Part shown: positions 54,695-62,553 of the stretch, in pieces | Position numbering within the stretch: the stretch's first letter is position 1 | Layout of the letters: every line of letters begins with the position of its first letter | Assembly (NCBI RefSeq): GCF_015476115.1 | Contig: NZ_CP064295.1 | Location: forward strand, 614,001 to 678,000 | DNA: 64,000 nucleotides | Source: Aegicerativicinus sediminis | GTDB lineage: Bacteria > Bacteroidota > Bacteroidia > Flavobacteriales > Flavobacteriaceae | Direction: 5' to 3' | Notes under the pieces: generated by a model | Seen by the model: only the letters and a program-made list of their open reading frames with translations | Told to the model about the DNA's origin: nothing | The model's database searches: none | Made by a program: the position numbers and the translations under genes

Positions 54695-55213
54695 ATGACC
54701 ACGAAAGATTTACCTTATTTACCGGAATATTTTGACAGGTATATCAATCTTGTTAATAAGGAAAAGGATTTGATTTCCATTTTTGAAGAAACAAAGTTAG
54801 ATTTTGAAAACCACAGAAATTGGCTAGAAAACCATTCCGATTTTCGTTATCAACCCGAAAAATGGACTCCAAGAGATATTCTTCAACATCTTATTGACAA
54901 TGAAAGAATACAATCGTATAGGGCCTTAGTTTTTAGTAGAAATGACCATGCAGTATTACCTGGTTATGACGAAAATTTGTATGCGGACAACACAAGTGCT
55001 AATATGCGTTCAATAACAGATTTGCTTGAAGAATTTACATATGTTCGAAATTCAACCATTAAACTATTTTCAAGTTTCTCAAAAGACCAATTACTTAAGG
55101 AAGGAATTTGTTTTGAACTAAAAATTACCGTTTTAGCCCTCGGATTTCAAATTGTGGGGCATCAAATTCATCATTTAAAAGTTTTGCAAGAACGGTATAT
55201 GACCAATTTATAG
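54695..55213 (+). CDS. DinB superfamily protein
   Basis: A 172-residue four-helix protein of the DinB/YfiT-like superfamily. The three metal-binding histidines are visible: in RDILQHLIDNERIQSYR and in the C-terminal GHQIHHLKVLQERY. These proteins often act as metal-dependent thiol transferases or are of unknown function. It is co-directional with tesA, 15 bp apart, and overlaps the stop of the opposing uxuA gene by 6 bp. No specific substrate can be assigned. Confidence 0.85.
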   Translation: MTTKDLPYLPEYFDRYINLVNKEKDLISIFEETKLDFENHRNWLENHSDFRYQPEKWTPRDILQHLIDNERIQSYRALVFSRNDHAVLPGYDENLYADNTSANMRSITDLLEEFTYVRNSTIKLFSSFSKDQLLKEGICFELKITVLALGFQIVGHQIHHLKVLQERYMTNL

Positions 55214-56419
55214 ATTGGCCATCTTAACAATACCCATTTCTAGGCCTCTCAATTCTGCCAATCCTTTTAACCTCCCAATAGCTGAATACCCTGGATAAAA
55301 AGGTTTGTTTTGATCATCGAATAATTCATGCCCGTGGTCTGGTCTCATAGGCAATGGCAGACGCTTGCTTTTTTGCTGATAATCATGGAACGTTTTAACT
55401 AGTGAGAACATATCTGCATCACCTTCCAAATGTTTTGCCTCAAAAAATATTGAATCTGTGAAATGTTGTACAGATCTTAAATGGACGAAATGAATTCTTG
55501 GGTAAAAAGCTTCAATAATATCAACAAGATTGTTCGACTTGGACGCTCCCAAACTACCACTGCAAAAAGTAAGTCCGTTTGATTTACTCGGCACCGAATT
55601 AAATAAATATTGGAGATCCTCCATTGAACTTACTACCCTTGGTAAACCAAGAACAGACCATGGTGGATCATCTGGATGGATTGCCATATTTACACCTAGG
55701 CTTTCTGCATAGGGGACGACTTCCTTAAGGAAGGAAATCAAATTTTCCCTTAATCGATGTCGTGAAATATTACTATAGTCAGATAAACCTTGTTTTAGCT
55801 TATCGAGTGTAAAACTATGTTGGTCACCAGGCAATGCCATCAGCAAACTAGATTTTATTGAATCTAGTTCTTCCTTAGAAATTTCTTTGTAACGCTGCTT
55901 GGCGGCATCAACTTTATCGGAAGGATAATCCTTTTCCGCCTTATCTCTTTCTAGAATAAATAAATCAAATATGATAAGGTCTATAAGATTGTAACACAAA
56001 GCAACACTGCCATCGGAGAGCTTATATCTTACATTTGTACGCAACCAATCCAGAACCGGCATGAAATTATAGCAAACGGTTTTAACTCCGCATTCAGCCA
56101 AGTTTTTTAAGCTCTTTTTGTAGTTCTCTATATATAAAACCTTATCCTCGCGTCCTTGTTTTATATGTTCGTGTACAGGTAAACTTTCAACCACGTTCCA
56201 GTGTAATGGAAAATGTAATTTTTGATTACTATCTTCTAAAAGTGCAATGCGCTTTTTTATTTCATCAACTGTCCAAATCTCTCCCACTGGTATATGATGT
56301 AAAGCGGTAACAATTCCGGATGCACCGGACTGTTTTATCATTTCTAGGCTCACCGGATCATGAGGTCCATACCACCTCCAACTCTGCTCGAAAACTCCAG
56401 TTGCATTAGTTTTGCTCAT
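55208..56419 (-). CDS. uxuA: Mannonate dehydratase
   Basis: UxuA dehydrates D-mannonate to 2-keto-3-deoxygluconate in hexuronate catabolism. The 403-residue protein is full length, with EQSWRWYGPHDPVSLEMIKQSGASGIVTALHHIPVGEIW at the N-terminus, VKTVCYNFMPVLDWLRTNV, NMAIHPDDPPWSVLGLPRVV with active-site His and Asp, FCSGSLGASKSNNL, HLRSVQ, HLEGDADM and RPDHGHELFDDQ. It is the last gene of the pectin locus, 55 bp downstream of kdgF, consistent with metabolism of galacturonate via tagaturonate and altronate-like or mannonate branches. A TAATTTCG box lies just upstream. Confidence 0.95.
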   Translation of the reverse strand: MSKTNATGVFEQSWRWYGPHDPVSLEMIKQSGASGIVTALHHIPVGEIWTVDEIKKRIALLEDSNQKLHFPLHWNVVESLPVHEHIKQGREDKVLYIENYKKSLKNLAECGVKTVCYNFMPVLDWLRTNVRYKLSDGSVALCYNLIDLIIFDLFILERDKAEKDYPSDKVDAAKQRYKEISKEELDSIKSSLLMALPGDQHSFTLDKLKQGLSDYSNISRHRLRENLISFLKEVVPYAESLGVNMAIHPDDPPWSVLGLPRVVSSMEDLQYLFNSVPSKSNGLTFCSGSLGASKSNNLVDIIEAFYPRIHFVHLRSVQHFTDSIFFEAKHLEGDADMFSLVKTFHDYQQKSKRLPLPMRPDHGHELFDDQNKPFYPGYSAIGRLKGLAELRGLEMGIVKMANL

Positions 56420-56445
56420 TTCCTCAATTGATTAGTTTATAATAA

Positions 56446-56453
56446 CGAAATTA
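56446..56453 (-). promoter_or_regulatory. Possible uxuA promoter box
   Basis: TAATTTCG on the minus strand, a one-base variant of TAnnTTTG, 26 bp before uxuA. It may give uxuA expression independent of the pectinase genes. Confidence 0.35.
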
Positions 56454-56474
56454 GAGGTTTTTTGTAAGATATAA

Positions 56475-56795
56475 TTATAAAAAATCGCTTCGTTTAGGAT
56501 TAAACACGTCAATTAACATCCCTGATTCCAAACATTTAGCTCCATGGACCAAATTTGGATCAACAAAAAAGGCATCACCTTCAGATAAAATCTGGGGGTT
56601 GCCATCAATTGTAATTTCAAATCTCCCTTTTGCAACGTAAGTGCTTTGAGAATGTATGTGGTGATGCAAACTACCAACCGCCCCAGTTTCAAATTCAACC
56701 TTCACCATCATCAAGTCATTATTATAACCCGTAATTTGCCGCCTAATACCGTCTCCCAAATCCTCCCAAGTTTCCTCCTTTTCTATAAAATACAT
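56475..56795 (-). CDS. kdgF: Cupin protein, KdgF-like
   Basis: A 106-residue single-domain cupin. The metal-binding residues are visible: GSLHHHIHSQSTYVAKGRFEI (cupin motif 1) and FFVDPNLVHGAKCLESG (motif 2). KdgF converts 4,5-unsaturated uronates, released by lyases, to the linear keto form, and is usually encoded with pectin or alginate lyases. It lies between PL10 (23 bp upstream) and uxuA. No signal peptide: cytosolic. Family call is from size, motifs and context. Confidence 0.85.
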   Translation of the reverse strand: MYFIEKEETWEDLGDGIRRQITGYNNDLMMVKVEFETGAVGSLHHHIHSQSTYVAKGRFEITIDGNPQILSEGDAFFVDPNLVHGAKCLESGMLIDVFNPKRSDFL

Positions 56796-56818
56796 TTAAA
56801 TAATCTTCTAAATTAATT

Positions 56819-57895
56819 TCAATATTTCTTTTCCCATTCAGGATAATCAACTTCTAGTAATTTTGTTGCATAACCATCAACATAGCTATAACCAACACGC
56901 CTCTCCCGCTCAATTTTATTAAGACTGTCTTTAACAATGCCATCTCTTCCAACGAACATGATCTTATTTGTTTGAATATCATTAAACCGACCCCACAACG
57001 GCCCTCCATTAACATCTTTAACCATTACCCGATCTACTATTTTCTCAGTGGTATTATCCCTTATCCAATCTACCCTATAACCCATTACTTTAGCTTCCTG
57101 AAACCACTTAACTCCTGATCTTATGGCATTTTTAACCGCTTCTGTCGGTTTCTCTATTTTCATAAGATATTCTAGAATTTCAACACTCTCTTTACCGCTT
57201 AAAGATGGCAATTCATAGGAACGGGCTTTTGCCGGCTCTAAGGTTGAAACATCATGCTGCGCGCACCAAATTGTCAACTTTCCATTTACCTTAACTTGAG
57301 TGGCTAATATTATTTCCAAACCTTTGTTAATAGCCTCCTGCGCTTTTTCTACTCTTGCATTGTCCACGAAATCATAAGGACCATTTCTTTTCGCTACATC
57401 TCTCAGTAAATTCATCACGCCTATCATAGCATCGTCATTATAAGTTATATGCTCATAATATCCCTTAATTATAGGATAAAATTGAGGCCAACCTCCATTT
57501 GGATATTGGGCTTTTAGCAAATAATCTAAACCCACAATGAATGATTCCTTAAAGCGCTCTAATTTAGTTACGGAAAAAAGTTTAGCTAAATAGCGGAGTT
57601 GAGTATGTGTGGCTCCATTGTCGATAGTAGTCCCCTCTAATTGGTTCTTTTCAGCCAATAATTGCTTTTTTTTATTTTCGTAGAGCTCCGCTGCCATATC
57701 AATATTCTTATTCCAACCACCATTATCCTTTTGGAACAAAAGCAGATTGTCCCCGATTCGCACTGCCTCCGGTCCTGCAAACCACTCATCATTATTTTGT
57801 ATAACGCTTGGCCAATGTACTTTTATGTCATTTTGAATTCCGAAGCAATAATTGACGAATAAAATTAAAGACCCTAAGGCGAGAGAAAGTTTCAT
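56819..57895 (-). CDS. Pectate lyase, family PL10
   Basis: A 358-residue secreted lyase that cleaves de-esterified polygalacturonate by beta-elimination. It has a signal peptide (MKLSLALGSLILFVNYCFG), then the alpha/alpha-barrel of PL10 with QKDNGGWNKNIDMA, TTIDNGATHTQLRYLAKLF, AQYPNGGWPQFYPI, HITYNDDAMIGVMNLLRDV and TIWCAQHDVSTLEPAKARSYELPSLSGKESVEI. The catalytic Asp lies in WCAQHDVST or YNDDAM by analogy; not proven here. The start overlaps the stop of the CE12 gene by 4 bp (ATGA type), implying translational coupling. The protein ends in EVDYPEWEKKY with no sorting domain. Confidence 0.88.
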   Translation of the reverse strand: MKLSLALGSLILFVNYCFGIQNDIKVHWPSVIQNNDEWFAGPEAVRIGDNLLLFQKDNGGWNKNIDMAAELYENKKKQLLAEKNQLEGTTIDNGATHTQLRYLAKLFSVTKLERFKESFIVGLDYLLKAQYPNGGWPQFYPIIKGYYEHITYNDDAMIGVMNLLRDVAKRNGPYDFVDNARVEKAQEAINKGLEIILATQVKVNGKLTIWCAQHDVSTLEPAKARSYELPSLSGKESVEILEYLMKIEKPTEAVKNAIRSGVKWFQEAKVMGYRVDWIRDNTTEKIVDRVMVKDVNGGPLWGRFNDIQTNKIMFVGRDGIVKDSLNKIERERRVGYSYVDGYATKLLEVDYPEWEKKY

Positions 57896-58653
57896 AATAT
57901 TTTTTTCTCTAATACCTCTTGTTTAATGTAAGGTGTTAATAATAATTTTTGACGGGCAATTTCTTGCAGAGCCAGACTAGCCACTAAATTGGCACCTAAT
58001 TTCGATAAATGCGTGTTATCTTCCACTCCATCTGGTTTATAAGAATTTTCACTAGGTTCTATATGAAGATGTAATTTTTTGGATTTTTCAGGTCCAAACT
58101 TTAATTCTAATTGTTCGGTTAACCATTGTAGATCTATAAATGGCACATTCATCTCCTTAGCAACCATTCTAGCTACCAATGGGTAATTGTCGTGAGTATC
58201 AACCAAAACTCCATACTCATTAAAATTTCTGCGAACAATAGAACTGAATAATATTGGGATCGCAAATTTGGCTCTTGTCTCATTAACATAGCGCTCCAAA
58301 TTATGCCAATATTGGGTAAACGGATTTGTATAGCGAGTAGAATCCTTAAATTTTTGATCATTGTGTCCGAATTGTATAAATACAAAATCACCCGGTTTTA
58401 AAGAATTCAAAACCTCCTGCCATTTACCCTCATCAATAAAACTTTTTGTGCTTCTCCCATTAACCGCCTTATTAATAATCGTAATATTTTCCATAAGGTC
58501 GGGAAGCATTTGTCCCCATCCGTGTTCTGGATTCTGTTCAGGATCTTTTTTATCGGCCATTGTAGAATCTCCAATTAGATAAAGGGTTGGTGTATTCTGA
58601 GCCATGGATATCAACCCAAACAGAACAAAGCCAAGTATAAATAGATTTTTCAT
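57892..58653 (-). CDS. Rhamnogalacturonan acetylesterase, family CE12
   Basis: A 253-residue secreted SGNH esterase that removes acetyl groups from pectin. Signal peptide MKNLFILGFVLFGLISMAQ, then block I LIGDSTMADKKDPEQNPEHGWGQ with the Ser nucleophile, NKAVNGRSTKSFIDEGKW, block FIQFGHNDQKF, and DNTHLSKLGANLVASLAL with catalytic Asp and His. It starts a second section of the locus after a terminator and overlaps PL10 by 4 bp. A homologous domain forms the C-terminal half of the PL9 fusion at 60694. Confidence 0.93.
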   Translation of the reverse strand: MKNLFILGFVLFGLISMAQNTPTLYLIGDSTMADKKDPEQNPEHGWGQMLPDLMENITIINKAVNGRSTKSFIDEGKWQEVLNSLKPGDFVFIQFGHNDQKFKDSTRYTNPFTQYWHNLERYVNETRAKFAIPILFSSIVRRNFNEYGVLVDTHDNYPLVARMVAKEMNVPFIDLQWLTEQLELKFGPEKSKKLHLHIEPSENSYKPDGVEDNTHLSKLGANLVASLALQEIARQKLLLTPYIKQEVLEKKIL

Positions 58654-58724
58654 ATTTAATAATTTAATTCAAAAACATCCTTATTATAACATACTAAGCA
58701 TTTTGTTAATCCAAGAAATATTGG

Positions 58725-58748
58725 AAAAAAGTAGTGATTCATTCACTA
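58725..58748 (-). terminator. Hairpin with T run inside the pectin locus
   Basis: On the minus strand TAGTGA and TCACTA arms with a 5-nt loop are followed, after one base, by six T, between the stop of the acetylesterase-CE8 gene and CE12. It may reduce read-through, giving the upstream polysaccharide enzymes and the downstream genes different levels. Confidence 0.5.
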
Positions 58749-58797
58749 TTAAAAATTTTTACCAACAATTTAAGAAAGGATTCATAAGGCTTTTTTA

Positions 58798-60687
58798 TTA
58801 TTCTGATTTGTTTGGAAACCACGAGTTTTCCTTCTTAAAGATATTTATAAGGTTATAAGTTTTAACCTCCTCTTTATTCAGTTGATGTGACCAAGCCACT
58901 CGAGTATTTATTGATGCTCCAGGACCTACACTATTATACTCGGCATAATAGGTAGTCTTTTCTTTTTCTGGAAACATTTTATCACCGGTCCATGGATCCC
59001 ATCCAGGCGCAAGTATGTGAGAACCTAATTCGCAATTAATAAAAACAGTTTTTGCATAAGGGCGCCAAGGACGGCCTAAATAAACTTTATTTACTCCTTC
59101 ACCGGCTTTTAATTTGCAATTGAAAAAAACGTAACCAAAATCTTGATTTGCTGGCGTTGCCGCAGCAGTAACAAATGAATTTACTTTGCTATGGATTACA
59201 CAATCCTTAAAAACGGCAGTAGCCTCACCAAAGATAAAATCCGTGGTACCTTCGATGTAACAGTTCTCGTAATACTGCCTACTACCTTCTGTTGCAGTGT
59301 AGAGAGTATCTTGACAACCTATTAAATTTGAATTCTTTATAATAAAACGATCACCTTCAACATGCAAGGCAACGGCTTGCCCTTCTCCACATGATGAATT
59401 TCTTATGGTAAGATTTTCAATTTTAATATCATCTCCTCTGACTAAAAGGGTGTAGGAGGTAAAGGTGGACATATTCAGTCCAGTTTTACTGTCAATTTTT
59501 CCAGAAAAATCATTGTTGGAAATTATGGTACTTTCTCTGTCTTCCCCGATTAAGGTCAACTTATGCTTCCAGGTTGGAATTTCAATTTTCTCTTGATAAA
59601 CGCCATTCTTGATATGAATTTTAACTTCGGCAGGCCCTAAATCTCTTGTTGAATTAATTGCCTCTTGTATGGTTGAATAATCGCCTTCCCCGTCTTTAGA
59701 AACTGTGATTTCTCGGTAAGGTTTAAGAAGTGGGTGGTTGGAAGGCTGAAAAACCCTGTTCAAAAAATCTACTGAAATAGTAACGGTTGGTTCAAACCAT
59801 GGATGTAATAACCAAAAGGAGTGTGGAGAATCTGGTATGGTATGAATTTCATTATATGTATTATACTGATTCAATAAATTAATCATATCATCCCTTCCTG
59901 CATGAAAACGTGGTTGATCAGAATTAAGGAAAAGTGTTGGGGGGGTGTCTTTCCCAACATATTCTAGTGGAGATGCTTCTTTCCAGGTTTTAAAGGCGTC
60001 GGTTTTATTTCCTCCTAACCAAAATGCAGCATAATCACCTTCCTCAGCTTCAGAATGAACAAAAGAAACAATACCATCAATATTTAGTATTGCTTGCACT
60101 TTATCTGAAACGGTTGAATTTGAAGGTTTGAATATGTTCAAATCTGCCGTTGTCCCAATTAAAGTTGCCAATTGAGCACCTGCAGATGTGCCTAGCACTG
60201 CGATTTGATCTGGATTAATTGAATATTCGGGACCATTTTGTCTAATCCATCTAATGGCATCTTTTAAATCTATCACTCCCGCAGGATATGGAGCTTCTTC
60301 ACTCAACCGGTAAGATACAGGAATCCCGACATATCCATTCACCGCTAAATGTTGAGCCATAACCCTTTGATTTTCTTTAGAACCTGAGGCCCAACCACCA
60401 CCATGAATCAAAAGTACTGCCGTAAAGTTTTTACCATTATTAACGGTAGGAACATAAACATCCAATTTCAGTTCTCGATCACCAATTGATTTATAAGTTA
60501 GATTTTCATGAGCCAAATATAGATCCGATTCTAAGGTAGATACTGGAGAAATAAATGGATAATTTTTATGGAGTTTTTGAAAGGTTGTTTCTACTGAATA
60601 GGTGCTGAATTCAGGTTTATTCTGACCATAGATATTATTCAAAAAAAGAAACAGAAATACGAACAAAATTTTACCAATACTTTTCAT
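58798..60687 (-). CDS. Bifunctional acetylesterase - pectin methylesterase (CE8) fusion
   Basis: A 629-residue secreted two-domain enzyme. After a signal peptide (MKSIGKILFVFLFLFLNNIYG), residues about 60-315 are an alpha/beta-hydrolase esterase: oxyanion motif LLIHGGGWASGS, nucleophile Ser in AVLGTSAGAQLATLIG, and HSFWLLHPW with the likely catalytic His. Residues about 325-620 are a pectin methylesterase of family CE8: TVSKDGEGDYSTIQEAI, GEGQAVALHVEGDRF, GCQDTLYTATEGSRQYYENCYIEGTTDFIFGEATA and YLGRPWRPYAKTVFINCELG. It would remove both acetyl (inferred) and methyl esters from homogalacturonan. It starts 6 bp after the PL9-CE12 fusion stop. Confidence 0.9.
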   Translation of the reverse strand: MKSIGKILFVFLFLFLNNIYGQNKPEFSTYSVETTFQKLHKNYPFISPVSTLESDLYLAHENLTYKSIGDRELKLDVYVPTVNNGKNFTAVLLIHGGGWASGSKENQRVMAQHLAVNGYVGIPVSYRLSEEAPYPAGVIDLKDAIRWIRQNGPEYSINPDQIAVLGTSAGAQLATLIGTTADLNIFKPSNSTVSDKVQAILNIDGIVSFVHSEAEEGDYAAFWLGGNKTDAFKTWKEASPLEYVGKDTPPTLFLNSDQPRFHAGRDDMINLLNQYNTYNEIHTIPDSPHSFWLLHPWFEPTVTISVDFLNRVFQPSNHPLLKPYREITVSKDGEGDYSTIQEAINSTRDLGPAEVKIHIKNGVYQEKIEIPTWKHKLTLIGEDRESTIISNNDFSGKIDSKTGLNMSTFTSYTLLVRGDDIKIENLTIRNSSCGEGQAVALHVEGDRFIIKNSNLIGCQDTLYTATEGSRQYYENCYIEGTTDFIFGEATAVFKDCVIHSKVNSFVTAAATPANQDFGYVFFNCKLKAGEGVNKVYLGRPWRPYAKTVFINCELGSHILAPGWDPWTGDKMFPEKEKTTYYAEYNSVGPGASINTRVAWSHQLNKEEVKTYNLINIFKKENSWFPNKSE

Positions 60688-60693
60688 CTCTTT

Positions 60694-62553
60694 TTAATTA
60701 AGATTCTGAGGCTGTAAATTTTTTAAAGCATCAAAAATAATTTGGGAAACCGCCAATGCTCCTTCTGACTGAAAATGGGTATTATCATTTTGTCCATTCG
60801 GATAGGCTTCATATTTACCAGCTGGTAAATTCATGAAATAATGCGTAGTAACAAAATCCTTCCCTTTGGATGAAAATACATCCATTGACAATTGATTCAA
60901 ATCTATTAGAGCTACTTGCATTTCCTTTGCTATCTCCTTAACAGCGGCCGGATAATCTCCATGAACATTTTCTAATCGACCTTCTATCCATGGATAATTT
61001 CTGGCAACTGGTGTTAACAATATTGGAATGGCTTTTTTTTCTCTAGTCTGACTTACAAACAACCGCAAAAATTCTTTATAACCCTCTATACTGACATAAC
61101 GCTCAGGCTTTTCTTCAGAGGCGTCATTATGTCCAAATTGAATAATTACAATATCATCCTTGTTAAGATCATCAACAACACCTCTCCAACGTCCTTCCTG
61201 AAAGAAAGTTCTTGTACTTCTTCCTCCTCTGGCCCGATCATCCACATTGACACTGTCACCTCTAATGATGTTTGAAATTTTTTGTATACTATCACTAATC
61301 ATAAACTTTTGAAAAACTTGCCCCCATCCCATTAGGGGATATCGAGTTTTCATATAATCTATATCGGCATCATAATTACCGCTATAATCGGCCATTGTAG
61401 AATCTCCTACCAAGAATATGGTTGTGGTATTTTGAAAAAGTTTTTCTAATCCAGGAACCTTTGGCAAATTCCCGTCGGCCTGTCTAGAATTCAGCAAATC
61501 ATTTACGGATATATTAGGAACTGTTCCAGAGAAATTTTCTTGCCAGCTATTACCCTTTACCAAAAGTGTTTCACCATAAAACTTTCCCAAATTTCCAATA
61601 GAAAAAGAATTTTGGACATTTAGTTCTTCAAGTCCATTTTTTTCAGAGAATGCAAAATTTCTTCCATTATGGATTGCCAGACAATTTTCAATTTTTACGG
61701 CCCCACGATTGCTGTTATGGTCAAAGCCGTCATTCAAATTTTCAATGGCAATACAGTTTAGGTAAGTTGCATTATGCTTTTTTGATTTATTATCGCTACC
61801 CCCTGTTTTAAAGCCATTGCCATCGCCTTTTGCAATTTTGTCATTTTTAAGATATCCGTTTCTTATTGCCCAACAATTTTTATAAGTTGTTTTAATATTG
61901 TCAGTTCCCCTAAGGTATCCATCCCAACCATCATCAAGATTATTCCAAGCTCTGCATCCTTCAAAAACATTCCCTGAACCTACGTTCATTTTAGCCCCGA
62001 ACCCGTCAGCATTTTCTAATTTGGAATCAGCATTAAAATAAGAATCACAATTTAAAATATAATTATTCGAGGCCGCATCATCTAACTGAAGACCTGTATC
62101 TGCACATTCATAAAAGCTACAAAATTCAACTTTATTATTGCTTCCCCTGATTTGAAGACCATTATCTCCAGCTTTGCGAATATCTAACCCCTTTATAACC
62201 CAATTGTCAGCTTTTAAAACAATACCCTGGCTAGAGCCATCTTCTTTCAAAACAGAAAAATCCAGAATTGTCCTGCCTGATTTTGAACCGATTAAAAAAA
62301 TCTTGTTTTGAGGTGTCCCTGAATTATTTATAAACAATCGCTCTGACATATTATACACACCGGAAACTAATTGTATTGAATCACCGGGTTGAGCCTTGTC
62401 TAAAGCTTTTGCTAATTCTTGAGGAGTATTTGCTTCAACAAAATGATAAACTGATTGAGAATAACTTTTTAAACTGAAGGAACACGCAATAACAGAGGCA
62501 ATTATTATTATAAATGAAATATACCTAGAAATAGTTTGATTTAAATCCATCAT
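60694..62553 (-). CDS. Bifunctional pectate lyase (PL9) - acetylesterase (CE12) fusion
   Basis: A 619-residue exported protein. The N-terminal hydrophobic segment (YISFIIIIASVIACSFSLKSYSQS) serves as signal peptide. Residues about 35-350 are a right-handed parallel beta-helix with the PL9 pattern: DNWVIKGLDIRKAGDNGLQIRGSNN, ENADGFGAKMNVGSGNVFEGCRAWNNLDDGWDGY, in which clustered Asp residues would bind Ca and the Lys of GFGAK fits the proposed base, and NDGFDHNSN. Residues about 376-610 are a CE12 esterase: FLVGDSTMADYSG, ARGGRSTRTFFQEGRW, IQFGHNDASE and DNTHFQSEGALAVSQI. Start codon overlaps the GH43 stop by 1 bp (TAATG). Confidence 0.85.
   Translation of the reverse strand: MMDLNQTISRYISFIIIIASVIACSFSLKSYSQSVYHFVEANTPQELAKALDKAQPGDSIQLVSGVYNMSERLFINNSGTPQNKIFLIGSKSGRTILDFSVLKEDGSSQGIVLKADNWVIKGLDIRKAGDNGLQIRGSNNKVEFCSFYECADTGLQLDDAASNNYILNCDSYFNADSKLENADGFGAKMNVGSGNVFEGCRAWNNLDDGWDGYLRGTDNIKTTYKNCWAIRNGYLKNDKIAKGDGNGFKTGGSDNKSKKHNATYLNCIAIENLNDGFDHNSNRGAVKIENCLAIHNGRNFAFSEKNGLEELNVQNSFSIGNLGKFYGETLLVKGNSWQENFSGTVPNISVNDLLNSRQADGNLPKVPGLEKLFQNTTTIFLVGDSTMADYSGNYDADIDYMKTRYPLMGWGQVFQKFMISDSIQKISNIIRGDSVNVDDRARGGRSTRTFFQEGRWRGVVDDLNKDDIVIIQFGHNDASEEKPERYVSIEGYKEFLRLFVSQTREKKAIPILLTPVARNYPWIEGRLENVHGDYPAAVKEIAKEMQVALIDLNQLSMDVFSSKGKDFVTTHYFMNLPAGKYEAYPNGQNDNTHFQSEGALAVSQIIFDALKNLQPQNLN

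Noticed and set aside
55395-55407. A further TTAACTAGTG match to the candidate regulator motif
   Set aside because: It lies inside the uxuA coding region, far from any promoter, and lacks the 10-bp repeats; taken as chance.
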